Below, one piece after another: positions 9,814-18,356 of a stretch of DNA of 64,000 nucleotides. Both the position numbers and the translations under genes were made by a program. Origin of the DNA: Bacteroidota bacterium (GTDB taxonomy: Bacteria; Bacteroidota; Bacteroidia; B-17B0; Aurantibacillaceae). Below the pieces are notes generated by a model. That model did no database searches. It worked only from the letters and a program-made list of their open reading frames with translations, and was not told the DNA's origin. The DNA is taken from contig CAUJCR010000031.1 in assembly GCA_963169355.1 (NCBI GenBank), forward strand, positions 80,632 through 144,631. The letters are read 5' to 3'. How positions within the stretch are numbered: the stretch's first letter is position 1; every line of letters starts with the position of its first letter.

Positions 9814-10164
9814 ATGGCTGATTTTCCTGCTTGCCCGAAATGTAAATGTGAATATACTTATTCAACTGGTACTTTATTAACTTGCCCTGAGTGTTTTTAT
9901 GAGTGGAATCCAGATGAAGAAATAAAAACGGATATAGTTAACGAATCATCAGATAAGGTAATTGATGCCAATGGCAATCAGTTATTTGATGGAGATACAG
10001 TGGTTGTGATAAAAGACTTACCTGTCAAGGGCGCATCAAAACCAGTAAAAGCAGGAACAAAAGTTAAGAATATTAAGTTAGTAGAGGGCGACCACAATAT
10101 TAGTTGTAAGATAGAAGGATTTGGTGCAATGGGGCTTAAGTCTGAGTTTGTAAAAAAGGCTTAA
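9814..10164 (+). CDS. yjdM: YjdM family zinc-ribbon protein (PhnA-like)
   Basis: At 116 residues it has the exact build of YjdM/PhnA: an N-terminal zinc ribbon with Cys7, Cys10, Cys24 and Cys27 (CPKC and CPEC), then a C-terminal SH3-like PhnA domain with [19 protein letters not shown] and LKSEFVKKA at the end. The older name implies alkylphosphonate uptake, but the family is not part of C-P lyase and its function is not settled. No phn genes are nearby. It is convergent with the amidase gene, with only 12 bp between the stop codons. Confidence 0.9.
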   Translation: MADFPACPKCKCEYTYSTGTLLTCPECFYEWNPDEEIKTDIVNESSDKVIDANGNQLFDGDTVVVIKDLPVKGASKPVKAGTKVKNIKLVEGDHNISCKIEGFGAMGLKSEFVKKA

Positions 10165-10176
10165 TTACTTTTAATC

Positions 10177-10713
10177 TTACCATAATTTTTTAAGAGATTC
10201 CCAATCAGTGTTCCAAGGATCTGTTTTTCTAATAGGGGCAATATCGCTGTGTCTTAAAATATATTTTATAGAATGTCGTTGTTTTATAGTCTTAATCAAG
10301 GCAGCTAATGATTTAATTTGTTGTTCGGTTGGCGATTCTGTATAAGAGGTCATTATCTCAATTCCTATTGAACAACTATTTACATTTGTTCTGCCATCAG
10401 GCAAACTACTTTTTCCAGCATGGTATGATAAATCTTTTTCTTCAACTAAACGGTAAATAGTCCCGTCTCTTCCAATAACATAATGTGCTGATACATTATA
10501 TTGTGCAAATTGTTTGATAACTAAATCAATATCATAGAAATCGCCACCAGAGTTATTAAAGGTGGAGTGAATGATGACAGCGTCAATTTTTCTGTTTTGT
10601 GCAGTGGCGTGCCCAAAGGTTATATTTTTATTTACAATCTTTAAACTATCTTGCGACAAGATAGTTGTGTGATAACCAACTGATAATAGTATGATGAGAT
10701 GAATAAGTTTCAT
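10177..10713 (-). CDS. N-acetylmuramoyl-L-alanine amidase (Amidase_2 type), exported
   Basis: It cleaves the lactyl-amide bond between MurNAc and the stem peptide, for cell-wall turnover or recycling. A signal peptide covers about residues 1-20. The T7-lysozyme/AmpD-like fold is shown by VIIHSTF (zinc ligand His49), SAHYVIGRDGTIYRLV (76-90), the conserved HAG at 99-101, SIGIEI (115-120), and LRHSDIAPIRKTDPW with His155 and Asp166. Total length of 178 is that of a single-domain enzyme with no separate wall-binding domain. It lies downstream of the peroxidase gene, separated by a strong hairpin. Confidence 0.88.
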   Translation of the reverse strand: MKLIHLIILLSVGYHTTILSQDSLKIVNKNITFGHATAQNRKIDAVIIHSTFNNSGGDFYDIDLVIKQFAQYNVSAHYVIGRDGTIYRLVEEKDLSYHAGKSSLPDGRTNVNSCSIGIEIMTSYTESPTEQQIKSLAALIKTIKQRHSIKYILRHSDIAPIRKTDPWNTDWESLKKLW

Positions 10714-10724
10714 TATTTTGTAAA

Positions 10725-10759
10725 TACACTAAAGTTTCTTCATAAGAAACTTTAGTGTA
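10725..10759 (-). terminator. 16-bp perfect hairpin between peroxidase and amidase genes
   Basis: TACACTAAAGTTTCTT and its exact complement flank a CAT loop. It lies 5 bp past the peroxidase stop codon (minus strand) and 12 bp before the amidase start. The stem is strong, but only a short broken T-rich run follows, so it may slow or end read-through, or process the message, rather than act as a classical terminator. Confidence 0.65.
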
Positions 10760-10764
10760 AAATA

Positions 10765-11838
10765 TTAGTTAGGCATTTCTGGGCTAATCTCAACACCAGT
10801 TGGTGTTTTTCCTTTTAAACTACTTAAGAAAGCTTTAATACTTTCTGTTTGTTCATCACTCAATTCTTTATTTAATTGAAGTTTTGCCATTATTTTAATT
10901 GCTTGACCCAAGTCTGCTACACTTCCATCATGAAAATATGGAGCTGTCTCAGTAATATTAATGAGTGAGGGAACTTTAAATATGAATTTATCGGATTCAT
11001 TTTTTGTGTTTGCCATTTTTCCTAGGTCTTCATGTGTACTGCCAGTTAGTGATGTGTAATTATCACCATAAGTAGGGAATTTCATTAAAGAAGCTCCACC
11101 CATTGCAACTCCATTGTGACATGTCATGCATCCAGTATTTATAAATTCTCTAAGTCCCTTTTTCTGTTCAGATGTAAGTGCATCTTTATTACCATTCAAA
11201 TATTCGTGAAAAGGAGCTGGTGTTATTAATGTGCGCTCAAAAGCACCAATTGCCTTTTTTAAATTATCATAAGTTATTGGATTTTCTTCTTCTGGAAAGG
11301 CCTCGGTAAATAATCGTTTGTATCCAGCTATTTTTTTAAGTCTATCTATAACGTAGTTTTCTGAAGGCATATTCATTTCTACAGGATTTAAGATAGGCAT
11401 CCCAGCTTGTTCCTCTACATCTTTTGCACGCCCATCCCAAAACTGTGTCAGGTGTAATGCAGCATTATAAACAGTAGGTGAATTTCTATCTCCTAATTTC
11501 TTTAAGTCGCCCTCGCTAGTTGGTTTGTTATCAACTCCATAAGTAGATAGGTTGTGGCATGTATTACAACTTTGAGTGTTGTTTTTGGATAATCGGTTGT
11601 CAAAGAAAAGTGTTTTCCCTAGTAATATTTTTTGAGTGCTGAGTTGATTTTCTGTACTAGTAGCTTCATTAGGTAATGGTTTAAAAAAGGCTTGCGCCTC
11701 TGCTAGTAATGCTGAGTCTTCTTGCGCCTCTGCATTAATAATAGGATTCGCTTCTGAGGTTTTGGTTTCGGAAGTGCCACAAGATACAAGAACATTGATT
11801 AAGCCAATTGTAATAAATAAAGATAGTGTATGTTTCAT
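10765..11838 (-). CDS. Di-heme cytochrome c peroxidase/MauG family lipoprotein
   Basis: A periplasm-facing c-type cytochrome of the CcpA/MauG family, which reduces hydrogen peroxide or oxidises protein partners. Starting at 11838 gives a signal peptide ending in lipobox LVSC (Cys20); the longer frame to 11886 would add an unlikely 16-residue leader. Two heme motifs are present: CNTCH (91-95) and CMTCH (237-241), with FWDGRAKDVEEQA between them, typical of the family. It is divergent from a second di-heme peroxidase, with 96 bp between start codons. The -7 box TACCTTTG lies at 11856-11863 on the minus strand, with a poor -33. Confidence 0.92.
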   Translation of the reverse strand: MKHTLSLFITIGLINVLVSCGTSETKTSEANPIINAEAQEDSALLAEAQAFFKPLPNEATSTENQLSTQKILLGKTLFFDNRLSKNNTQSCNTCHNLSTYGVDNKPTSEGDLKKLGDRNSPTVYNAALHLTQFWDGRAKDVEEQAGMPILNPVEMNMPSENYVIDRLKKIAGYKRLFTEAFPEEENPITYDNLKKAIGAFERTLITPAPFHEYLNGNKDALTSEQKKGLREFINTGCMTCHNGVAMGGASLMKFPTYGDNYTSLTGSTHEDLGKMANTKNESDKFIFKVPSLINITETAPYFHDGSVADLGQAIKIMAKLQLNKELSDEQTESIKAFLSSLKGKTPTGVEISPEMPN

Positions 11839-11855
11839 AGTTTTTAAATAAAACA

Positions 11856-11863
11856 CAAAGGTA
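11856..11863 (-). promoter_or_regulatory. Putative -7 box for the minus-strand peroxidase
   Basis: On the minus strand this reads TACCTTTG, a perfect TAnnTTTG box, 17 bp before the start codon at 11838. At the expected -33 distance the sequence is ATG rather than TTG, so the promoter is either weak or depends on an activator. Confidence 0.4.
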
Positions 11864-11934
11864 TTAAAAATACATCGGCTTATCATAGTTTTGTTTTGGT
11901 AAATTTTATACTTTTAGCTAATAATTTCGTGAAT

Positions 11935-12885
11935 ATGTATAAGTTATTGTTTCTGTTGTTTTTAACCTTTGTTGTATCGTGTGGCGAACCTACACCTAAA
12001 GAAAAAATACTAAAAGAACCCAATACAATAGCTGAATTAGGAGAATTGCTTTTTAACGATTCTATTTTATCGAGAGGAAATCAGGTGAGTTGTGCTTCAT
12101 GTCATAAATCAGAATTTGCCTTTGCTGATAATGTGCCGTTTAGTTTTGGAGTTGATAGTATTGCAGGAGATAGGAATGCGCCAAGTGCAATGAATATGTC
12201 GGCGCGTAATTTTTATTTTCATGATGGTAGGGCAGAAACGCTTGAAGAACAAGCCAAAGGTCCAATTGAAAATCCAAAAGAGATGGATCTACCTATTTCA
12301 GAAGCAGTAAAAAAATTAAATAATCATGCTCAATATAAAGCATTCTTTATAAAGTTATTTGGTAAACCTGCTAATTCAGAAAATTTAGTTGAGGCTATTG
12401 CTACCTTTGAGAAGACTTTAGAAACGAGTAATTCTCCGTTCGATAATTATATAAATGAAAAAGATACAGTACTGTTTTCAGAGGCAGCCAAAAGAGGTCA
12501 AACAGTTTTTAATGTAAAAGGAAAATGTTTTGATTGTCATTTTGGTCCTGATTTTACAGGCGATGAATTTAAAAATATTGGATTGTTTAATGCTAAAGAT
12601 TTGAATGATAGTGGGCGATACCTTATTACTCGGAAAATAGAAGACATAGGAAAATTTAAAGTGCCAGGATTACGAAATATTGAAATTACAAAACCCTATA
12701 TGCATAATGGCATGTTTAAAACCTTACGCGAAGTAATAGATTATTACAATAACCCTGATAAATTTGTTTCAAACTCAATTAATAGAGACACTTTACTAAG
12801 TAAGCCTCTAAATCTTTCAGAAGATGAAATAAAAGATTTAGAAGCTTTTTTAATTTCATTAACCGACCAGCGTTTTAAGAAATAG
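11935..12885 (+). CDS. Second di-heme cytochrome c peroxidase/MauG family lipoprotein
   Basis: A paralogue of the divergent neighbour: 316 residues with lipobox VVSC (Cys16) and heme motifs CASCH (53-57) and CFDCH (198-202), plus FHDGRAETLEEQA (95-107) and a late MHNGMFKTL segment. The start at ATG 11935 places the signal peptide correctly; the frame extends upstream to a TTG at 11896 but that leader is not signal-like. The two proteins are clearly different in sequence, so this is an old pair rather than a recent duplication. Likely role is peroxide removal or oxidation of periplasmic partners; the physiological electron donor is not visible. Confidence 0.92.
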   Translation: MYKLLFLLFLTFVVSCGEPTPKEKILKEPNTIAELGELLFNDSILSRGNQVSCASCHKSEFAFADNVPFSFGVDSIAGDRNAPSAMNMSARNFYFHDGRAETLEEQAKGPIENPKEMDLPISEAVKKLNNHAQYKAFFIKLFGKPANSENLVEAIATFEKTLETSNSPFDNYINEKDTVLFSEAAKRGQTVFNVKGKCFDCHFGPDFTGDEFKNIGLFNAKDLNDSGRYLITRKIEDIGKFKVPGLRNIEITKPYMHNGMFKTLREVIDYYNNPDKFVSNSINRDTLLSKPLNLSEDEIKDLEAFLISLTDQRFKK

Positions 12886-12949
12886 TTTTTAATACCTGTT
12901 TTTGTAAGTAATCTAATATTTTTTTAGTACATTTAAACGGTTTAGATTA

Positions 12950-15190
12950 ATGATAAAAAAGGGATGGATATTTAGTTTTTTATTTTTCAACTCAATATTA
13001 TTGGCTCAAGATTCTTTAAACGTCAATTCTTGGATAGAGCAAAGTAAAGATTTAATGCGTCTTGGGCAAACACAACAGTCCTTGAGTCAGTCTCATCAGG
13101 CGGTTGCGTTTTGTAAAAAACAACAATACTATAAAGGATTAGCTCAATCATATAACCAACTTGGAGCTATATTCGAGAGTCATAGTAATTATGATAGTGC
13201 AAATTTTTATTTAAATGCCTCGATTCAAATTTCTGAGAAATTTAATTTTAAAAATGAGTTAGCCGTTGCTCATAATCTGATTGGATTGATATTATGGCAT
13301 CAAAGCGCCTACAAAGAAGCATTACCACATCATAATAAAAGTTTGGCATTATTTCAAGAAACCAATAATCAAAAAGGCTTAGCTAATACTTATACAAGAA
13401 TTGGAAATGTGTATTATGATTTAAGTGATTTTCCTAATTCGCTCGATAATTTTTTACAATCATTAAAAAGATATGCCAATCTTAAAGATAGTATAGGTAT
13501 TGCCGAGGCTTGTAATTATTTAGGAAAAGTGTATAGCCGTTTAAATGAAAAAGAATCGGCAAAGAAATATTTATTTAAAGCTTTAGGCATAAATCAACGT
13601 CTAAAAAATAGCCGCGGTATTGCTATATCCTATAATGGACTGGGTAATCTATTCATGGATAATTTTGATTTAATAAAAGCGCTTAAATTTTTTATAAAAA
13701 GCAAAGAGTATCATCAAATAGGTGGAGATAAGATAGGCATCTCGATTGCGCATATTAATATTGGGACAATTTACGATATGATGTATAATTTATCAGATGA
13801 TTCATTAAAGATTGTAGCGCTTAATCTAAATTATACATCGCCTCGCCCCATTCGTCTTAGCCTCATTGATTCTGCAAAATTTAACTTTAGCGAGTCTATC
13901 CGAATTAATACACAAGTAGGTAATAAATTCGGATTAATTTATGGGTATAATGGTATTGGCGATATTTATGTAAAGGAAAACAACTATCAAGAGGCAATAC
14001 CACAGTACAAACAAGCTTATGCTTTAGCTCTTGAGGTAAAGGCTACTAGTGAGCAATACGAAACAGCTAAAAGAATTTCAAGATGTTTTGAAGGACTAAA
14101 TTTAAAGGATAGCGCTTTTTATTACTTAAAGACTTATATACATGTGAAAGAAGAAGTAGTAGGCGAGGAGAGACAAAGGGAGCTTTATAGAAAAGAAAGT
14201 CAATATGAATATGAAAAGCAAATTCAGAAACAAAAATTAATTCGCCAAGCCCAACTGGCTGTGGCTGCCGAAAAACAAAAACAGCAATGGTTTATCATAA
14301 CAGCCGTTGTTATTGTTTTAGCAATAGTGATTTATTTTGCCATTGTATTAAATAAGCGATTAAAGACAACTCGTATTCAAAACAGATTAATTGAACAGCA
14401 AAAATCGAGTATTGAACAAAAAAATAAAGAGATTATAGATAGTATAACGTATGCTAAACGAATACAAGATGCGATGCTTACGTCTCAAACATATATTGAA
14501 AATGAATTAAGAAGAATAAAGTGTAGTAGTTTTATTGTATTTAAACCTAAGGATATTGTAAGTGGTGATTTTTATTGGTTTCATGTAGATGGTGATGAGA
14601 TTTTTTATATGACAGCTGATAGTACAGGGCATGGTGTTCCTGGCGGTTTTATGAGCATGTTGGGTATAAACTTGTTAAGTGAAATTGTTGTAGAAAGAAA
14701 AATAAAAGACCCTGGCATGGTTCTAAATTTATTGCGAGATGAAATTACTCGCTCTTTAAAAACAGATGATGGTTATGCTAAAGATGGCATGGATGCTGTA
14801 TTTTGCAGGCTTAATACTAAAGCAGGGACATTGGATTGTGCTTTAGCAAATAATGCCTTGTATATTGTAAGGCAAGGTGCGTTATTAGAATTTAAAGCTC
14901 AAAAAATGCCAGTGGGTTATATGGAACATGCAAAACCATTTGAAACTAAACGCATCGAATTACAAACTAATGATGTTGTTTATACCTTTACAGATGGCTA
15001 TGCCGACCAATTTGGAGGTGAAAAAGGCAAGAAATTTAAATACAGCCAACTTAAAAATAAATTAATAGAGATACACGCATTGCCTCTTACAGCGCAACAA
15101 ATCGAGTTGTCAAAATGCTTTGAAGAATGGAAATCGAATATAGAACAAGTTGACGATGTATGTGTAATTGGTCTTAAATATTCAGTATAA
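12950..15190 (+). CDS. TPR-containing SpoIIE/PP2C-type serine phosphatase
   Basis: A 746-residue signalling protein. After a signal peptide (ends near FNSILLAQ) come about eight tetratricopeptide repeats (roughly 25-400), probably periplasmic, then a coiled coil, one membrane helix (447-468), a second coiled coil with DSITYAKRIQDAM (about 498-510), and a cytoplasmic SpoIIE phosphatase domain (about 520-746). Metal-binding motifs are DIVSGDFYW, ADSTGHGVPGGFMS and FTDGYADQFGG. Such proteins are common in Bacteroidota and are thought to act on anti-sigma-antagonist-type partners, but no such partner is encoded next to it. Confidence 0.92.
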   Translation: MIKKGWIFSFLFFNSILLAQDSLNVNSWIEQSKDLMRLGQTQQSLSQSHQAVAFCKKQQYYKGLAQSYNQLGAIFESHSNYDSANFYLNASIQISEKFNFKNELAVAHNLIGLILWHQSAYKEALPHHNKSLALFQETNNQKGLANTYTRIGNVYYDLSDFPNSLDNFLQSLKRYANLKDSIGIAEACNYLGKVYSRLNEKESAKKYLFKALGINQRLKNSRGIAISYNGLGNLFMDNFDLIKALKFFIKSKEYHQIGGDKIGISIAHINIGTIYDMMYNLSDDSLKIVALNLNYTSPRPIRLSLIDSAKFNFSESIRINTQVGNKFGLIYGYNGIGDIYVKENNYQEAIPQYKQAYALALEVKATSEQYETAKRISRCFEGLNLKDSAFYYLKTYIHVKEEVVGEERQRELYRKESQYEYEKQIQKQKLIRQAQLAVAAEKQKQQWFIITAVVIVLAIVIYFAIVLNKRLKTTRIQNRLIEQQKSSIEQKNKEIIDSITYAKRIQDAMLTSQTYIENELRRIKCSSFIVFKPKDIVSGDFYWFHVDGDEIFYMTADSTGHGVPGGFMSMLGINLLSEIVVERKIKDPGMVLNLLRDEITRSLKTDDGYAKDGMDAVFCRLNTKAGTLDCALANNALYIVRQGALLEFKAQKMPVGYMEHAKPFETKRIELQTNDVVYTFTDGYADQFGGEKGKKFKYSQLKNKLIEIHALPLTAQQIELSKCFEEWKSNIEQVDDVCVIGLKYSV

Positions 15191-15536
15191 TATCGATGTA
15201 TTAAGGGGTTTAAGCTCTAAAATCCAATTCATCATTTAAAATAGTGTGTTTTGTCCTTTCCTATACGAAATTTATCTTTAGAAATGAAATTTTTCGTTCG
15301 TTTTTAATCCAATTTAATGTTTAAATTATAAACATTTTTGGAAACAATGTTAAAATAGTTGTTATTATCGTTTTCAATATTGAAAACTTTTTTTGTTAGT
15401 AAAATATGTAGCGTGTTGAATTATAGCAATTTAACATATCGATTTTGATAACTTTTTAGTCATTAGAAAAAAAATGTGGTTTACTTTGGGCTACTTTTAT
15501 GAAAAGCAAAACACATTTAAACAAACAATATATTAT
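15191..15536 (+). other. 346-bp leader region before the ribonucleotide reductase gene
   Basis: No gene is seen here. The stretch is very AT-rich. I looked for a cobalamin riboswitch, which would be logical before a B12-dependent enzyme, and found no B12-box-like GCCACTG nor a G+C-rich fold. The only marked structure is the 18-bp palindrome at 15370-15387. A weak promoter-like region (TTG then GATTTTG) occurs around 15416-15450. Confidence 0.4.
15370..15387. promoter_or_regulatory. Perfect 18-bp palindrome upstream of nrdJ
   Basis: GTTTTCAATATTGAAAAC is fully self-complementary, 150 bp before the likely start codon of the class II reductase. Its size and symmetry suit a dimeric repressor site. 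It does not match the NrdR box pattern I know. Chance palindromes are more likely in AT-rich DNA, so this is a candidate only. Confidence 0.4.
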
Positions 15537-18101
15537 ATGGAAACAGTTACTATGAAATTAGGGAAAAAGACATTCTCAAAAGACGAAGTTCAAAAAGCCA
15601 CTATCGCGTATTTTAAAGGAGATGATTTAGCAGCTAGAGTATGGATTAATAAATACGCCTTAAAAGATTCTGAAGGAAATTTTTATGAAAGATCGCCTGA
15701 AGATATGCACCATCGTATTGCAAGTGAAATTGCAAGAATAGAAGCAACGTATTCTAATCCATTATCACATCAAGAAGTTTATGATTTAATTAAAGACTTT
15801 AAATATATTGTTCCGCAAGGTAGCCCAATGACGGGTATTGGAAATCCTTTTCAAATCGCCTCTTTGTCTAACTGTTTCGTAATTGGTAATAAAGGCGGAA
15901 GTGATTCTTATGGAGGTATCATGAAAATAGATCAAGAACAAGTTCAGTTAATGAAACGTAGAGGTGGTGTAGGGCACGATTTATCGCACATTCGTCCAAA
16001 AGGTTCGGCAGTAAAAAACTCAGCTCTTACTTCTACTGGCTTAGTTCCTTTTATGGAGCGTTTCTCTAATTCAACTCGCGAGGTAGCTCAAGATGGTCGT
16101 CGTGGTGCTTTAATGCTTTCTGTTTCTATTAATCACCCCGATTCTGAAGATTTTATTGATGCTAAATTAGAGCAAGGTAAAATTACTGGTGCTAATGTAT
16201 CAGTTCGTATCGACGATTCTTTTATGAAAGCGGTAAAAGAAGACACATTATATACTCAAAAATATCCAATATTTAGTGATAATCCTCAATTTACTAAAGA
16301 GGTAAATGCTCAAGATATTTGGAAAAAAATTGTACACAATGCATGGAAATCGGCAGAGCCAGGCATCTTATTTTGGGATACAATTATCAACGAATCTTTA
16401 CCAGATTGTTATGCTGATTTAGGTTATAAAACTATCTCAACTAATCCATGTGGCGAAATTCCTTTGTGTCCTTACGATTCTTGTCGCTTATTAGCTATTA
16501 ACTTATTTTCTTATGTTGTAAATCCGTTTACTAAAGATGCATATTTTGATTTTGATTTATTCAAAAAACATGTAGGATATGCTCAACGTATGATGGATGA
16601 TATCATTGATTTAGAATTGGAAAAAGTAGATGAGATTCTATTAAAAATAGATTCAGATCCCGAGGATGATGAAATTAAGCGTATTGAAAAAAATCTTTGG
16701 TTAGAAATTAGAAACAAAGCACGCGAAGGAAGAAGAACTGGTGTAGGAATTACAGCAGAAGGTGATATGTTAGCAGCATTAGGTATTCGTTATGGCAGCA
16801 AAGAAGGTAATGAATTCTCAATTAATGTACATAAAACTTTAGCTTTAGCAGCTTACCGCTCATCTGTTGAGATGGCTAAAGAAAGAGGAGCATTCGCTAT
16901 TTATGACTCAAAAAGAGAGTTAAATAATCCATTTGCACTTCGCATTAAAAAAGAAGATCCTGCATTATATAATGATATGCAAGAGTATGGTAGAAGAAAT
17001 ATTGCCATGTTAACTATTGCTCCAACAGGTAGTACATCTATTATGACACAAACTACTTCTGGTATTGAGCCAGTATTTATGCCAGTGTACAAAAGAAGAA
17101 GAAAAGTAAACCCTAATGATAAAGATGTGCGTGTGGACTTTGTAGATGAGGTGGGTGATTCATGGGAAGAATATGTAGTATTCCATCATAAATTTAAACA
17201 ATGGATGGAAGTAAATGGCATTGATACAACCATTAATTACTCTAATGAAGAATTAAATACATTAATTGAAAAATCACCTTACTATAAAGCAACATCTAAT
17301 GATGTGGATTGGTTAAGTAAAGTGAAAATGCAAGGTGCTATACAAAAATGGGTAGATCACTCAATTTCTGTAACTATTAATATCCCTAGTGATGCTACCG
17401 AAGATTTAGTTAATCAACTTTATTTAACTGCTTGGGAAGAGGGCTGTAAAGGTGTAACTGTTTATCGTGATGGCTCTCGTTCGGGTGTATTAATCTCTAA
17501 TGATGATAAGAAAAAAGAGAACGATGCTGAGAAGAATGCTCAACAAAATACCTTCCCAACAAAACGTCCTCAGGTGTTAGATGCAGATGTTGTTCGTTTC
17601 CAAAATAATAAAGAGAAGTGGATTGCATTTGTGGGAACTATTGATGGGAAACCGTATGAAATATTTACAGGGTTAGCTGCCGACGATGATGATGGAATAT
17701 TATTACCACGTTGGGTAAACGATGGTTACATTATTAAAAACAGAGATGATAAAGGAAACTCAAGATATGACTTTCAATATATTAACCAAAGAGGTTACAA
17801 AACAACTATCGAAGGATTATCATATCGTTTTGAACCAGCCTATTGGAATTATGCCAAATTAATTTCTGGAACTTTAAGACATGGTATGGCTATAGAAAAT
17901 GTAGTTGAATTAATTAATGGTCTTCAATTAGATAATGAATCAATCAATACTTGGAAAAATGGTGTAGCTCGTGCGCTTAAACGTTATATTCCAGATGGTA
18001 CACAAGCTAAAGGAAAATGTTCGGATTGTTCATCTCCAAATTTAATGTATCAAGAAGGCTGCTTAACGTGTAAGGATTGCGGTTCTTCTAAGTGTGGATA
18101 A
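15537..18101 (+). CDS. nrdJ: Adenosylcobalamin-dependent (class II) ribonucleotide reductase
   Basis: It makes deoxyribonucleotides using a B12-generated thiyl radical, with no oxygen need and no separate small subunit. With the start at ATG 15537 it has 854 residues; the frame runs back to 15474 but the extra 21 residues look non-native. Key sites are the early redox Cys in SNCFVIG, NPCGEIPL with the radical Cys305 and its Asn/Glu partners, and APTGSTSIM. The C-terminus carries CSDC and CLTCKDCGSSKCG, a Cys-rich tail that re-reduces the site or binds zinc. No nrdA/nrdB is in the window. It is followed by a strong terminator. Confidence 0.93.
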   Translation: METVTMKLGKKTFSKDEVQKATIAYFKGDDLAARVWINKYALKDSEGNFYERSPEDMHHRIASEIARIEATYSNPLSHQEVYDLIKDFKYIVPQGSPMTGIGNPFQIASLSNCFVIGNKGGSDSYGGIMKIDQEQVQLMKRRGGVGHDLSHIRPKGSAVKNSALTSTGLVPFMERFSNSTREVAQDGRRGALMLSVSINHPDSEDFIDAKLEQGKITGANVSVRIDDSFMKAVKEDTLYTQKYPIFSDNPQFTKEVNAQDIWKKIVHNAWKSAEPGILFWDTIINESLPDCYADLGYKTISTNPCGEIPLCPYDSCRLLAINLFSYVVNPFTKDAYFDFDLFKKHVGYAQRMMDDIIDLELEKVDEILLKIDSDPEDDEIKRIEKNLWLEIRNKAREGRRTGVGITAEGDMLAALGIRYGSKEGNEFSINVHKTLALAAYRSSVEMAKERGAFAIYDSKRELNNPFALRIKKEDPALYNDMQEYGRRNIAMLTIAPTGSTSIMTQTTSGIEPVFMPVYKRRRKVNPNDKDVRVDFVDEVGDSWEEYVVFHHKFKQWMEVNGIDTTINYSNEELNTLIEKSPYYKATSNDVDWLSKVKMQGAIQKWVDHSISVTINIPSDATEDLVNQLYLTAWEEGCKGVTVYRDGSRSGVLISNDDKKKENDAEKNAQQNTFPTKRPQVLDADVVRFQNNKEKWIAFVGTIDGKPYEIFTGLAADDDDGILLPRWVNDGYIIKNRDDKGNSRYDFQYINQRGYKTTIEGLSYRFEPAYWNYAKLISGTLRHGMAIENVVELINGLQLDNESINTWKNGVARALKRYIPDGTQAKGKCSDCSSPNLMYQEGCLTCKDCGSSKCG

Positions 18102-18124
18102 TTAATATCTCAATTTAAATAAAT

Positions 18125-18170
18125 AAACACCTGTTCATTTAATTAATTTAAGTGAACAGGTGTTTTTGTT
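18125..18170 (+). terminator. Rho-independent terminator of nrdJ
   Basis: AAACACCTGTTCA pairs with TGAACAGGTGTTT, and the inner CATTTAA/TTAAGTG bases extend the stem almost to a 2-nt loop (one G-U pair). The run TTTTTGTT follows. It begins 24 bp after the nrdJ stop codon and is one of the clearest terminators in the window. Confidence 0.9.
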
Positions 18171-18173
18171 ATA

Positions 18174-18334
18174 ATACCAAATGCAATTATAATTTAGACC
18201 GAAGATGCTTAGTAATTTTTTGTCAAGACGAGGAAAAAAATCGTTGCATAACTTTGCCTATGGAGCTATTTTTTGAAGAAGCATTGATGGAAAAGAATAA
18301 GCAGATTGGACTAGATTGTAGTTGTATTTGGTAT
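18174..18334. mobile_element. 161-bp MITE-like element with 27-bp imperfect terminal inverted repeats
   Basis: The left end (18174-18200, ATACCAAATGCAATTATAAT...) and right end (18308-18334, complement ATACCAAATACAACTACAAT...) agree at about 22 of 27 positions. The 107-bp interior has no plausible gene; the frame crossing it also crosses the nrdJ terminator. The last 51 bp recur in opposite orientation at 37200-37250 with two mismatches, which shows that it belongs to a dispersed family. Transposase is absent, so movement would need help from elsewhere. Confidence 0.65.
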
Positions 18335-18352
18335 AACTTCTATTTACCTTTG
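18322..18352 (+). promoter_or_regulatory. pyrF promoter overlapping the repeat end
   Basis: TTG (18322-18324), 20-nt spacer, TACCTTTG (18345-18352): a full Bacteroidota promoter. The -33 TTG lies inside the right terminal repeat of the MITE-like element. The -7 box ends 4 bp before the pyrF ATG, so the message would be leaderless or nearly so. Confidence 0.6.
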
Positions 18353-18356
18353 CAGT

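Noticed and set aside
15191..15536. Cobalamin riboswitch before nrdJ
   Set aside because: I looked for the B12 box and a suitable G+C-rich fold and saw neither.
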